From NCBI RefSeq assembly GCF_900618535.1, contig NZ_UYJA01000002.1, forward strand, positions 62,001-126,000: a stretch of DNA of 64,000 nucleotides, in the 5' to 3' direction. Shown one piece after another: positions 55,782-64,000 of the stretch; position 1 is the first letter of the stretch; every line of letters begins with the position of its first letter. The position numbers and the translations under genes were made by a program. The notes beneath the pieces were generated by a model. The model saw only the letters and a program-made list of their open reading frames with translations. It made no database searches and was not told the DNA's origin. Source of the stretch: Pseudomonas bubulae (GTDB taxonomy: Bacteria; Pseudomonadota; Gammaproteobacteria; Pseudomonadales; Pseudomonadaceae).

Positions 55782-56916
55782 TTTTGACCGCATCCTCTCC
55801 AGTGAGGACGTGATGCGTCGCCGTGCCACGCTGCTTCAGCGTTTGCATATCGATGGCCCGCTGCTGATTCTGCTGCTGACCCTGGCGGCTGGCAGCCTGT
55901 TTGTACTGTATTCGGCCAGCGGCAAAAGCTGGGACTTGCTGAGCAAACAGGCGACTTCGTTCGGTATCGGGCTGGTATCGATGTTTATCATCGCCCAGCT
56001 GGAACCGCGATTCATGGCACGCTGGGTACCGATCGGCTATCTGATCGGGGTGATGTTGCTGGTGGTGGTGGATGTCATGGGCCACAACGCCATGGGCGCC
56101 ACTCGCTGGATCAATATCCCCGGGGTGATTCGCTTTCAGCCCTCCGAGTTCATGAAAATCCTGATGCCCGCGACCATCGCCTGGTACCTGTCCAAGCGAA
56201 CCTTGCCGCCGCAACTCAAGCATGTGGCGGTCAGCCTGATGCTTATCGGGGTGCCTTTTGCCCTGATTGTGCGCCAGCCCGACCTGGGTACGGCGCTGCT
56301 GGTACTGGCAGGCGGTGCATTTGTATTGTTCATGGGCGGTCTGCGCTGGCGCTGGATCCTCAGCGTACTGGCAGCGACGGTTCCAGTGGCGGTGGCCATG
56401 TGGATCTTCGTGATGCACGACTATCAGAAGCAGCGCGTGCTGACCTTCCTCGACCCTGAAAGCGACCCGCTGGGCACTGGCTGGAACATTATCCAGTCCA
56501 AGGCCGCGATTGGTTCGGGCGGGGTGTACGGCAAGGGCTGGCTACTGGGTACCCAGTCGCACCTGGACTTCCTGCCCGAGAGCCATACCGACTTCATCAT
56601 CGCGGTGATGGGCGAAGAGTTCGGTCTGGTCGGCATTTGCGCGCTGCTGCTTATTTATCTGTTGTTGATTGGTCGTGGCCTGGTGATCACTGCCCAGGCC
56701 CAGACCCTGTTCGGCAAATTGCTGGCAGGCAGTCTGACCATGACGTTTTTTGTTTATGTTTTCGTCAACATCGGTATGGTCAGTGGCCTGCTGCCGGTGG
56801 TGGGCGTGCCATTGCCCTTTATCAGTTACGGCGGCACTTCGCTCGTGACGCTGTTATCAGCGTTCGGGGTTTTGATGTCGATCCACACACATCGCAAGTG
56901 GATCGCACAAGTTTGA
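55771..56916 (+). CDS. rodA: Rod-shape glycosyltransferase RodA
   Basis: A SEDS-family protein of 381 residues with about ten helices: GATRWINIPGVIRFQPSEFMKI, the catalytic-loop region LPESHTDFIIAVMGEEFGL and the C-terminal LLPVVGVPLPFISYGGTS. It polymerises lipid II with PBP2. Two adjacent ATG codons (55771, 55774) are possible starts; both overlap the mrdA stop, so the pair is translationally coupled. Confidence 0.97.
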   Translation: MMSNFDRILSSEDVMRRRATLLQRLHIDGPLLILLLTLAAGSLFVLYSASGKSWDLLSKQATSFGIGLVSMFIIAQLEPRFMARWVPIGYLIGVMLLVVVDVMGHNAMGATRWINIPGVIRFQPSEFMKILMPATIAWYLSKRTLPPQLKHVAVSLMLIGVPFALIVRQPDLGTALLVLAGGAFVLFMGGLRWRWILSVLAATVPVAVAMWIFVMHDYQKQRVLTFLDPESDPLGTGWNIIQSKAAIGSGGVYGKGWLLGTQSHLDFLPESHTDFIIAVMGEEFGLVGICALLLIYLLLIGRGLVITAQAQTLFGKLLAGSLTMTFFVYVFVNIGMVSGLLPVVGVPLPFISYGGTSLVTLLSAFGVLMSIHTHRKWIAQV

Positions 56917-56933
56917 TTAAGGTGAATTATTCA

Positions 56934-57944
56934 ATGCAAGCAATGCGTGGCTGGGCTGCTCGATACGCGTCGTGGGTAGGCCTGCTGGGTCTGTTCGGGA
57001 CCGCACAGGGTGCGCTGGCCGGTGACTACGAAGGCTCGCCCCAGGTGGCTGAGTTCGTAGGCGAAATGACCCGTGATTACGGATTTGCCGGCGAGCAGCT
57101 GATGGGCGTGTTCCGCGAAGCCGAGCGCAAGCAGAGCATCCTCGACGCCATTTCGCGCCCGGCCGAACGGGTCAAGCAGTGGAAAGAATACGGCCCGATG
57201 TTCTTGACCGACGCTCGCGTCGCCCGCGGTGTAGATTTCTGGCGTGAGCACGAAGCCGTACTGGCCCGCGCCGAGCAGGAATATGGCGTTCCGGCCCAGG
57301 TGATTGTGTCGATTATCGGCGTCGAAACCTTTTATGGTCGCAACACCGGTAACTACCGCGTGATCGATGCCTTGTCGACCCTGGGTTTCGATTACCCGCC
57401 TCGCGCCGAGTTTTTCCGCAAGGAACTGCGAGAGTTCCTGTTGCTGAGCCGCGAAGAACAGGTTGACCCGCTGACCCTGAAGGGTTCCTATGCCGGAGCC
57501 ATGGGCTTGCCGCAGTTTATGCCGAGCAGCTTTCGCGCCTATGCCGTGGATTTCGACGGTGATGGCCATATCAATATCTGGAGCAACCCGGACGATGCCA
57601 TCGGTAGCGTTGCCAGCTACTTCAAACGTCATGGCTGGGTAGCCGGTGAGCCGGTGGTGATTCGCGCCGATGTGACCGGTGATCGCGCCGATGAAGGCCT
57701 GACCCAGGGGATCGAACCGGTCAAGACCGTCGGGGAGTTGCGAGCGCTGGGCTGGTCGAGTCATGATGCGTTGCGCGACGATATGCCGGTCACGGCGTTT
57801 CGTCTGGAAGGCGCCGACGGCCCTGAATACTGGATGGGCCTGAAAAACTTTTATGCGATCACACGCTATAACCGAAGCGTGATGTACGCCATGGCAGTGC
57901 ATCAACTGTCCGATCTGCTGGTTCAAGCACGGGGCAACAAGTAA
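56934..57944 (+). CDS. mltB: Lytic murein transglycosylase B (SltB1/MltB)
   Basis: A family 3 lytic transglycosylase of 336 residues: an N-terminal signal-like segment (YASWVGLLGLFGTAQGALA), catalytic Glu in VSIIGVETFYGRNTGNY, GSYAGAMGLPQFMPSSF and DFDGDGHINIW with a Ca-binding-like loop. It cuts glycan strands to 1,6-anhydro products. No lipobox Cys is visible, so it is probably soluble in the periplasm, as for SltB1. AAGGTGA precedes the ATG. It overlaps rlpA by one base. Confidence 0.95.
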   Translation: MQAMRGWAARYASWVGLLGLFGTAQGALAGDYEGSPQVAEFVGEMTRDYGFAGEQLMGVFREAERKQSILDAISRPAERVKQWKEYGPMFLTDARVARGVDFWREHEAVLARAEQEYGVPAQVIVSIIGVETFYGRNTGNYRVIDALSTLGFDYPPRAEFFRKELREFLLLSREEQVDPLTLKGSYAGAMGLPQFMPSSFRAYAVDFDGDGHINIWSNPDDAIGSVASYFKRHGWVAGEPVVIRADVTGDRADEGLTQGIEPVKTVGELRALGWSSHDALRDDMPVTAFRLEGADGPEYWMGLKNFYAITRYNRSVMYAMAVHQLSDLLVQARGNK

Positions 57945-58933
57945 TGCCGTTTCTAGCGACCCGTACACCTTTGAAACTCGCCGCCTGCGCCGCTGTTGCG
58001 TTGCTGCTGGTGAGCTGCTCGAGCAGTCGCTCGACGCCCCCGCAAACATCGACCGCGGTCAGTTCCAAGCCGGGCCTGGATATCAACCGTGCCCACAAGG
58101 ACGGTGCGCCGTGGTGGGATGTTGACGTTTCGCGCATCCCCGACGCCACGCCGACCCTGCACACCGGGCCTTACAAGGCGGCGCCGTACTCGGTGCTGGG
58201 CAAGACCTATTTCCCGATGCAAGAGTCCAAGACCTATGTGGCCTCGGGCACCGCGTCCTGGTACGGCACCAAGTTTCACGGCCAGAACACCGCCAATGGC
58301 GAGGTCTATGACCTGTACGGCATGAGCGCGGCGCACAAGACGTTGCCGCTGCCCAGCTACGTCAAGGTGACCAACCTGGATAACGGCAAGGCCGTGATCC
58401 TGCGCGTCAACGACCGTGGCCCGTTTTATTCGGATCGTATTATCGACTTGTCCTACGCTGCTGCCAAAAAGCTCGGCTATGCCGAAACCGGTACGGCCCG
58501 GGTCAAGGTTGAAGGTATTGACCCTCAGGCCTGGTGGGCTCAGCGCGGTCGCCCTGCGCCGCTGATGCTCAACGAACCGAAAGTGGCCCAGAACACCGCC
58601 CCGACCGTGTCCACCGGTAAGGTTGAACAATGGACGCCGCCCGCACAGCAGCATGCTGCCGATGTGGTTCCGGTCAGTCCAATGGCCAAGGGCCAGGGTA
58701 CCTACCTTCAGGTCGGTGCCTTTGCCAATCCGGACGCTGCCGAGTTGCTTCGTTCCAAACTCAGTGGCATGGTCAGTACCCCCGTGTTTATCAGTTCGAT
58801 TGTGCGCAATCAGCAAACCTTGCACCGTGTACGCATGGGGCCAATAGCCTCGGCGGGTGAGGTGGCACAAACACAAAACAGCGTGCGCCTGGCCAATCTG
58901 GGCCAGCCGAGCGTTGTGACGTCGGATCAGTAA
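57944..58933 (+). CDS. rlpA: Septal-ring lytic transglycosylase RlpA
   Basis: A lipoprotein of 329 residues: signal peptide LAACAAVALLLVSC (lipobox), a double-psi beta-barrel (TASWYGTKFHGQNTANGEVYD, MSAAHKTLPLPSYVKVTNLDNGKAV, VNDRGPFYSDRIIDLSYAAAKKLGY) with the Asp of NDRGPF, and a C-terminal SPOR domain (YLQVGAFANPDAAELLRSKL). The SPOR part binds denuded glycans at division sites. P. aeruginosa RlpA cleaves such strands. Confidence 0.96.
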   Translation: MPFLATRTPLKLAACAAVALLLVSCSSSRSTPPQTSTAVSSKPGLDINRAHKDGAPWWDVDVSRIPDATPTLHTGPYKAAPYSVLGKTYFPMQESKTYVASGTASWYGTKFHGQNTANGEVYDLYGMSAAHKTLPLPSYVKVTNLDNGKAVILRVNDRGPFYSDRIIDLSYAAAKKLGYAETGTARVKVEGIDPQAWWAQRGRPAPLMLNEPKVAQNTAPTVSTGKVEQWTPPAQQHAADVVPVSPMAKGQGTYLQVGAFANPDAAELLRSKLSGMVSTPVFISSIVRNQQTLHRVRMGPIASAGEVAQTQNSVRLANLGQPSVVTSDQ

Positions 58934-58945
58934 CACCGAACAAAG

Positions 58946-59057
58946 CGTTGGGCCCTGAGCAGTCGGGGCCCAAACGCAGTTGCAGAGGTCAAGAATAAAA
59001 GCCCTTCCAGGGGCCGGGACTGCAACTGAATACGCGGCAGTCAGTCAAACGACTGCC
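58946..59057 (+). other. Structured rlpA-dacA intergenic region
   Basis: Three inverted repeats fill this gap: TTGGGCCC...GGGCCCAA (58948-58973), CAGTTGCAG...CTGCAACTG (58977-59028) and GGCAGTC-N8-GACTGCC (59036-59057). None is followed by a T-run. They may form the terminator of the rlpA transcript plus a folded dacA leader. Confidence 0.5.
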
Positions 59058-59109
59058 TGTACAGTTTTGCCCGCGAGGGTAAGTTTCCATTAACAACTTC
59101 GAGAGACGG

Positions 59110-60267
59110 ATGAACATCACCACCTTTGCCAAACGCCTGTGCCTGCTAGTACCGCTGATCGTCACTCCTGCCGCCTGGGCAGTCGAGATGATGCCGTCGC
59201 CACCACAACTTGCAGCCAAGTCCTATGTTCTGATGGATGCCAGCAGCGGTAACGTGCTGGTCGAGAACAACGGCGACCAGCGTCTGCCGCCAGCCAGCCT
59301 GACCAAGCTGATGACCGCTTACATCGCGACTCTGGAAATCCGTCGTGGCCAGATCGGCGAAAACGACCCGGTAACTGTCAGCGAAAACGCATGGCGCACC
59401 GGTGGTTCGCGGATGTTCATCAAGGTCGGCACCCAGGTCTCGGTCAGCGACCTGCTGCATGGCATCATCATCCAGTCGGGTAACGACGCCAGCGTCGCCC
59501 TGTCCGAGCACATTGCCGGCAGCGAAGACGCTTTTGCCGACATGATGAACAAGACCGCCGGTGAGCTGGGCATGTCCAACAGCCACTTCATGAACCCGAC
59601 CGGCCTGCCGAACCCGGATCACTACTCGTCGGCTCACGACATGTCGTTGCTGGCTCGCGCCATCATCCACGAAGACCCGACTCACTACGCGATCTACTCG
59701 CAGAAAGAGTTCTTCTGGAACGGTATCAAGCAGCCTAACCGCAACCTGTTGTTGTGGCGCGACAAAACCGTTGATGGTCTGAAAACCGGTCACACCGACG
59801 AAGCCGGCTATTGCATGGTGTCTTCGGCCGTACGTGATGGCATGCGCCTGATCGCCGTGGTGTTCGGCACCAACAGTGAAGCGGCCCGTGCTGCAGAGAC
59901 CCAGAAGCTGCTGACCTACGGTTTCCGTTTCTTCGAAACCCAGACCTTCTACCAGAAGGGCACCGAGCTGGCTCAGGCTCCGGTCTGGAAAGGCACCACC
60001 AACCAGGTCAAGGCTGGCCTGGCGGATGACCTGACCATGACCCTGCCAAAAGGCCAACTGAAAAAGCTGGCTGCAAGCATGACCATGAACCCGCAACTGA
60101 TGGCCCCTATCGCCAAAGGCGATGTGATCGGCAAGGTTGAGGTCAAACTTGACGACAAGGTTGTGCACAGTGCTGACCTGATCGCCCTTGAGCCCGTCGA
60201 GGAAGGTGGTATTTTCCGACGCGTGTGGGATAGCATCCGTCTATTCTTCTACGGGCTGTTCAACTGA
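59110..60267 (+). CDS. dacA: D-alanyl-D-alanine carboxypeptidase (PBP5/6)
   Basis: A periplasmic carboxypeptidase of 385 residues: a signal peptide cleaved near TPAAWA, SxxK Ser63-Lys66 in PPASLTKLMTAY, SxN in IQSGNDASV, KTG in LKTGHTDEAGY, a beta-rich domain II and the C-terminal amphipathic anchor IFRRVWDSIRLFFYGLFN. It trims pentapeptides to tetrapeptides. P. aeruginosa calls this gene dacC. ybeD, lipB and lipA follow. Confidence 0.96.
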   Translation: MNITTFAKRLCLLVPLIVTPAAWAVEMMPSPPQLAAKSYVLMDASSGNVLVENNGDQRLPPASLTKLMTAYIATLEIRRGQIGENDPVTVSENAWRTGGSRMFIKVGTQVSVSDLLHGIIIQSGNDASVALSEHIAGSEDAFADMMNKTAGELGMSNSHFMNPTGLPNPDHYSSAHDMSLLARAIIHEDPTHYAIYSQKEFFWNGIKQPNRNLLLWRDKTVDGLKTGHTDEAGYCMVSSAVRDGMRLIAVVFGTNSEAARAAETQKLLTYGFRFFETQTFYQKGTELAQAPVWKGTTNQVKAGLADDLTMTLPKGQLKKLAASMTMNPQLMAPIAKGDVIGKVEVKLDDKVVHSADLIALEPVEEGGIFRRVWDSIRLFFYGLFN

Positions 60268-60285
60268 TTGCACCCACCTGTGTGA

Positions 60286-60308
60286 CCCCGCGCCTACCCT
60301 GCGCGGGG
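60286..60308 (+). terminator. Hairpin after dacA
   Basis: CCCCGCGC-CTACCCT-GCGCGGGG is a perfect 8-bp GC stem followed by CCACCTTTGTTGTT. The T content downstream is moderate, so it may be a partial terminator allowing some read-through to ybeD. Confidence 0.65.
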
Positions 60309-60346
60309 CCACCTTTGTTGTTCCGGGCTTACGAGGCCAATACGCC

Positions 60347-60622
60347 ATGAGCGATACCGAAGTAAAGGCGCCAAAGATCGAATTCCCCAACGTGGATTAC
60401 CCGGTTAAGGTGATCAGCGACACGGGTGTGGGCAATAAGGACAAAATCATCGATATCGTCAAGAAACACGCGACGGTCAACGATGATCGTGTCGATGAGC
60501 GCCAGAGCACCAACGGCAAGTACACGACGATCCAGCTGCATATCGTGGCAACTGATCAGGATCAGCTCTACAACATCAACAGCGAATTGCGAGCCACCGG
60601 CTTCGTACATATGGTGTTGTGA
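60347..60622 (+). CDS. ybeD: YbeD-family regulatory protein (DUF493)
   Basis: A protein of 91 residues: [35 protein letters not shown] and [23 protein letters not shown] form the small ACT-like alpha-beta fold of DUF493. It always lies before lipB in gammaproteobacteria, and its role is not established. Its TGA overlaps the lipB ATG by one base. The start was set by GAGG upstream and by the family length. Confidence 0.95.
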   Translation: MSDTEVKAPKIEFPNVDYPVKVISDTGVGNKDKIIDIVKKHATVNDDRVDERQSTNGKYTTIQLHIVATDQDQLYNINSELRATGFVHMVL

Positions 60623-61275
60623 TGTCGCAGGTCTTGGGTATTCGTGAGCTGGGCCAGCTTGATTACGAGCGCACCTGGCTGGCGATGCAGCGTTTTACCG
60701 ATGAGCGCAAGCTGGTGCCGGACACGCAAGACGAAGTCTGGCTGGTGCAGCACCCGCCGGTGTTTACCCAAGGCCAGGCAGGCAAGGCCGAGCATCTGCT
60801 GCTACCGGGAGATATCCCGGTGGTGAAGTCGGATCGCGGTGGCCAGGTGACCTACCACGGCCCCGGCCAATTGGTTGCCTACCTGATGCTCGATGTGCGC
60901 CGGCTGGGCTATGGCGTACGTGAGCTGGTCACGCGGATGGAACAGTGCCTGATCGACTTGCTCGCCAGCTATGGCGTGAGCGCTGCAGCCAAGGCCGATG
61001 CGCCGGGCGTGTATGTTGATGGCGCGAAAATCGCCTCTTTGGGCCTGCGTATCCGCAATGGCTGCTCCTTCCACGGTCTGGCCCTGAATGTGGACATGGA
61101 CCTGGAACCGTTTCGACGGATTAACCCCTGTGGCTATGCGGGGCTGGCGATGACCCAGCTGCGTGACCATGCAGGGCCGATTGAATTTGCCGAGGTTGGT
61201 GCCCGGCTGCGCTCGCAGCTCGTCAAACACCTCGACTATGCTGAGCAGACGACCCTGACGGGCGGAATCGATTGA
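60622..61275 (+). CDS. lipB: Octanoyltransferase LipB
   Basis: The protein has 217 residues: [41 protein letters not shown] (catalytic Lys acts later), [20 protein letters not shown] with the conserved Lys in GAKIAS, and [17 protein letters not shown]. Cys in [13 protein letters not shown] is the acyl acceptor. It moves octanoate from ACP to lipoyl domains. lipA follows one base after its stop. Confidence 0.96.
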   Translation: MSQVLGIRELGQLDYERTWLAMQRFTDERKLVPDTQDEVWLVQHPPVFTQGQAGKAEHLLLPGDIPVVKSDRGGQVTYHGPGQLVAYLMLDVRRLGYGVRELVTRMEQCLIDLLASYGVSAAAKADAPGVYVDGAKIASLGLRIRNGCSFHGLALNVDMDLEPFRRINPCGYAGLAMTQLRDHAGPIEFAEVGARLRSQLVKHLDYAEQTTLTGGID

Positions 61276-61276
61276 T

Positions 61277-62317
61277 ATGACTACTGCGCAAGACGCTGTT
61301 CAAACCCTGATCCCAACGCTGGATATCTCAGAACGTGCGGCCCGCGCCAGCGAGGCCCGTTCCAAGGTTGAGACCGGCGTCAAGTTGCGCGGTGCCGAGA
61401 AGGTTGCGCGTATCCCGGTAAAGATCATTCCGACCACCGAACTGCCGAAGAAGCCTGACTGGATTCGCGTACGCATTCCGGTTTCTCCGGAAGTCGACCG
61501 TATCAAGTCCCTGCTGCGTAAGCACAAGCTGCACAGCGTGTGCGAAGAAGCCTCCTGCCCGAACCTGGGCGAATGCTTCTCGGGCGGTACCGCGACCTTC
61601 ATGATCATGGGTGACATCTGCACCCGTCGTTGCCCGTTCTGTGACGTGGGCCACGGCCGACCGAAGCCACTGGACACCAATGAGCCGGAAAGCCTGGCGA
61701 TTGCCATCGCTGATCTGCGCCTGAAGTACGTGGTGATCACCTCGGTAGACCGCGATGACCTGCGTGACGGTGGTGCCCAGCACTTTGCCGACTGCATTCG
61801 CGAAATCCGCAAACTGTCGCCGGGCGTGCTGCTCGAAACACTTGTTCCGGACTACCGTGGGCGCATGGATGTTGCGCTTGAAATCACCGCAGCCGAGCCG
61901 CCAGACGTGTTCAACCACAACCTCGAAACTGTGCCGCGCCTGTACAAGGCTGCGCGTCCGGGCTCCGATTACCAGTGGTCGCTGACCCTGCTGCAACGCT
62001 TCAAGCAGATGATGCCGCACATTCCGACCAAGTCGGGCCTGATGCTGGGGCTGGGCGAGACAGACGAGGAAGTGATCGAAGTGATGAAGCGCATGCGCGA
62101 ACATGACATCGACATGCTGACCCTGGGTCAGTACCTGCAACCGTCGCGCAACCACTTGCCGGTCCAGCGTTTCGTGCACCCGGACACCTTCGCGTGGTTT
62201 GCCGAGGAAGGCTACAAGATGGGCTTTAAAAACGTGGCATCCGGTCCGCTGGTACGTTCTTCGTACCACGCTGATGAACAGGCCAAGCTGGTCAAGTCCA
62301 TGCTGGTGAGTGCCTGA
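61277..62317 (+). CDS. lipA: Lipoyl synthase LipA
   Basis: A radical SAM enzyme of 346 residues: the auxiliary cluster motif [12 protein letters not shown] (C-x4-C-x5-C), the radical SAM motif [13 protein letters not shown] (C-x3-C-x2-C), [20 protein letters not shown] and a C-terminal SSYHADEQA with the Ser ligand in RSSYHA. It inserts two sulfurs into octanoyl groups. The leader of about 60 residues is longer than in E. coli but normal for Pseudomonas. Confidence 0.97.
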   Translation: MTTAQDAVQTLIPTLDISERAARASEARSKVETGVKLRGAEKVARIPVKIIPTTELPKKPDWIRVRIPVSPEVDRIKSLLRKHKLHSVCEEASCPNLGECFSGGTATFMIMGDICTRRCPFCDVGHGRPKPLDTNEPESLAIAIADLRLKYVVITSVDRDDLRDGGAQHFADCIREIRKLSPGVLLETLVPDYRGRMDVALEITAAEPPDVFNHNLETVPRLYKAARPGSDYQWSLTLLQRFKQMMPHIPTKSGLMLGLGETDEEVIEVMKRMREHDIDMLTLGQYLQPSRNHLPVQRFVHPDTFAWFAEEGYKMGFKNVASGPLVRSSYHADEQAKLVKSMLVSA

Positions 62318-62321
62318 TCCC

Positions 62322-63284
62322 ATGAACAACCGGCTCACCGCGCCAGTGTCTTTCAAGGCTCACAGCGCGGTGCCCGCGTTGCCCGCTGGCGGGGTGATCG
62401 GCCTGATCGCTCCGGCAGGGCCTGCCGAACTTGATCTGAACCTCGCGACCCAATGGATGCATGCCCGTGGCTATCAGCTGCGGGTATATCCGGGGGTGTG
62501 GCAGCGGGAGGGTTATCTTGCCGGCTCTGATGCAGAGCGCTTACGCGACCTGCATGATGCTTTTGCCGATGACAGCGTCGATGCCATTTTCTGCCTGCGT
62601 GGCGGTTATGGCAGCCCGCGTTTGCTTGATGGTATCGATTTCGAGCTTCTACGCTCTCACCCCAAGCCTTTTGTCGGCTATAGCGATATCACCGCGCTGC
62701 ATCTGGCGATCACTCGTTACGCGGGCTTTGTGACCTTTCACGGGCCAATGGTGAACGCTGATCTGCTGGGCAACAAACAACCGCCTACCGAAACTTCATT
62801 GCTGCGTATGCTCGGCGGGCAACAGCCGCCCGTGCTGGAGCATCCCGCGGCCTGGCCGTTGACGACCATTGCCCCGGGCTGCGCCAGTGGCCGTTTGCTG
62901 GGTGGCAATCTGTCGATGATCTGCGCGGTGATGGGCACGGCGTTTGAACTGGACAGCGAAGACATCATCCTGTTTATCGAAGACGTCAACGAACCGTTGT
63001 ACCGGGTCGACCGTCTGCTGACGCATTTGCGCCTGGCGGGCAAGCTCGACAGGTTGCGCGGAGTGCTGGTGGGGGACGTGGCCGGGGTTGATGTCGCGGC
63101 GCTGGAGCGGTTGCTCACCCAGGAGCTGGGCGGTCTGGGTATTCCGGTGCTGGCCGGTTGGCGCAGCGGGCATTGCGATCCGAACCTGACCTTGCCGATG
63201 GGTGCGCAGGTCAGGCTGGATGCGGATCTGCAAGTGTTGGTGCTTGAGCAGGATGTTGTGAAGGTCAAAAGCCCCTCACCCTAA
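62322..63284 (+). CDS. ldcA: Murein tetrapeptide LD-carboxypeptidase (S66 family)
   Basis: The protein has 320 residues: GGVIGLIAPAGPAELDLN, the nucleophile Ser in FVGYSDITALHLA, the Glu in LFIEDVNEPLYRVDR and the His in WRSGHCDPNLTLPMG, the three catalytic residues of S66 enzymes. It releases D-Ala from tetrapeptides in cell-wall recycling before Mpl. The last residues (KSPSP) and the TAA lie inside a repeat element, so the C-terminal tail is element-derived. The ATG at 62322 is preferred; a GTG at 62310 overlaps lipA. Confidence 0.94.
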   Translation: MNNRLTAPVSFKAHSAVPALPAGGVIGLIAPAGPAELDLNLATQWMHARGYQLRVYPGVWQREGYLAGSDAERLRDLHDAFADDSVDAIFCLRGGYGSPRLLDGIDFELLRSHPKPFVGYSDITALHLAITRYAGFVTFHGPMVNADLLGNKQPPTETSLLRMLGGQQPPVLEHPAAWPLTTIAPGCASGRLLGGNLSMICAVMGTAFELDSEDIILFIEDVNEPLYRVDRLLTHLRLAGKLDRLRGVLVGDVAGVDVAALERLLTQELGGLGIPVLAGWRSGHCDPNLTLPMGAQVRLDADLQVLVLEQDVVKVKSPSP

Positions 63285-63415
63285 CCCTCTCCCGGAGGGA
63301 GAGGGGACAGACCGAAGTGATGCAGGATTCAACTCACAACTGTCAGACTGCAGCGATTCTGAAATATCCCCCAATCAGGCCCCCTCTCCCTTCGGGAGAG
63401 GGTTGGGGTGAGGGC
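63272..63415. repeat. CCCTCACCC/GGGTGAGGG element, copy 3
   Basis: GCCCCTCACCCTAACCCTCT on the left with a GGAGGGAGAGGGG arm, and CCCCTCTCCCTTCGGGAGAG plus GGTTGGGGTGAGGG on the right; the core differs from copies 1 and 2. It overlaps the last 13 bases of ldcA and ends just before the convergent transglycosylase gene. Confidence 0.87.
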
Positions 63416-63422
63416 AGTAACC

Positions 63423-64000
63423 TCACCGATTACGCAAACTCTCCAGCAGCTTGTGGCTCGGATAGCCGTCTGCTGGCCAACCCATGGCCTGCTGCGCGCT
63501 GCGAATAGCCTTGCGGGTATTGGCGCCGATAATGCCGTCTGCATTACCCGCATCATAATTGCGCTGGCTCAGCAGCATTTGCAGTTCGACGCGCTCGGAG
63601 CGGCTCAGCGGTCGGTCGTCTTTTGGCCAGTCGGCCAAAATGGTCCCGCCACCGTTGAAACGTTGCGACAACAAGCCCACGGCCAGTGCATAGGATGATG
63701 AGTTGTTGTAACGCAAGATGGCGCGGAAGTTATCCAGTACCAGAAACGCCGGGCCACGATAGCCTGCAGGGAGCAGCAGGGCAGCGCTTAACTGCTCTGA
63801 GCCTGCCGCGCTGGCAGGTACCTTGACTCCCAGTTTTTGCCATTCGGCAACGCTCTTTTTGATTGCGCCATCTGCCAGGGCGTAATCGAACCCGGCAGGT
63901 AGCGTCACTTCAAAGCCCCACGGCTGGCCTTGCTTCCAGCCCGAACTTTGCAGGTAGTGGGCAGTCGAGGCCAGGGCATCTGCCGAGCTGTTCCATATAT
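63423..64000 (-). CDS. Lytic murein transglycosylase, C-terminal part only
   Basis: The frame is open through the window edge, giving 192 residues. The visible part (WNSSADALASTAHYLQSSGW, QGQPWGFEVTLPAGFDYA, FRAILRYNNSSSYALAVGLL) is the C-terminal half of an MltB-type SLT domain, and ends with a peptidoglycan-binding domain (LQMLLSQRNYDAGNADGIIG, TRKAIRSAQQAMGW). The catalytic Glu would be upstream, outside the window. It is a second family 3 transglycosylase besides the mltB gene here. Confidence 0.88.
   Translation of the reverse strand, partial: IWNSSADALASTAHYLQSSGWKQGQPWGFEVTLPAGFDYALADGAIKKSVAEWQKLGVKVPASAAGSEQLSAALLLPAGYRGPAFLVLDNFRAILRYNNSSSYALAVGLLSQRFNGGGTILADWPKDDRPLSRSERVELQMLLSQRNYDAGNADGIIGANTRKAIRSAQQAMGWPADGYPSHKLLESLRNR

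Overview
The window is a 64 kb stretch of a Pseudomonas chromosome, most likely from the fluorescens lineage. Three things point there. Gene order closely parallels what I recall of the P. aeruginosa PAO1 region running from oprG through the riboflavin genes to lipA. Several copies of typical pseudomonad REP elements (core GTGGGAGCGGGCTTGCTCGCG) lie between genes. Coding regions are moderately GC-rich with strong Pseudomonas-like codon use. No tRNA, rRNA, IS element or CRISPR array was seen.

Layout. (1) 1-4773, minus strand: an accessory biosynthetic operon cut by the window start. It encodes a fatty-acyl-AMP ligase, an acyl-CoA-dehydrogenase-like protein, a free-standing acyl carrier protein, a degenerate KAS III-like protein, an unrecognised 190-residue protein and the start of a further gene. 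A 660-base AT-rich gap with nested palindromes separates it from the core genome; this is the least described part of the window. (2) 5436-16315: an MscS-family channel, two SDR/epimerase genes, OprG/OmpW, a four-gene ABC-type operon under a probable Zur box (DUF2796, ATPase, FtsX permease, DUF3299), a CnoX-like thioredoxin, a methyltransferase and a YbaY-like lipoprotein. (3) 16455-22746: nrdR-ribD-ribE-ribBA-ribH-nusB-thiL, then ribA. Here ribBA carries a GTP cyclohydrolase II domain without zinc cysteines, while the separate RibA has them. (4) 23162-29280: cobalamin uptake (btuF, btuB) and isoprenoid precursor genes (dxs, ispA, xseB). (5) 29281-31835: a small accessory pocket with a YhcG-type PDDEXK nuclease and an S24 (LexA/CI-like) repressor with candidate operators. 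(6) 31901-34011: ppa, mtfA, a DedA protein. (7) 34224-41863: ethanolamine catabolism (eutC, eutB, ethanolamine permease, exaC) with the sigma-54 activator EatR, a clear -24/-12 promoter and TGT-N12-ACA sites. The permease gene is broken by an in-frame TAA. (8) 42053-49860: mpl, ubiX, small lipoprotein and oxidoreductase genes, a lipoprotein joining twelve MORN repeats to a caspase-like C13 peptidase, LrgA/LrgB-type proteins, a LON-substrate-domain protein and a DedA-PAP2 fusion. (9) 50022-64000: a 3-methyladenine glycosylase, proA-nadD-rsfS-rlmH-mrdA-rodA-mltB-rlpA-dacA (NAD synthesis, ribosome silencing and rod-shape wall synthesis), then ybeD-lipB-lipA (lipoate), ldcA and a truncated lytic transglycosylase.

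Three repeat families occupy the gaps: five REP pairs, three 'GTAGCAGCTGCC' elements and three 110-145 bp elements bounded by CCCTCACCC/GGGTGAGGG. One copy of the last family supplies the stop codon of ldcA.
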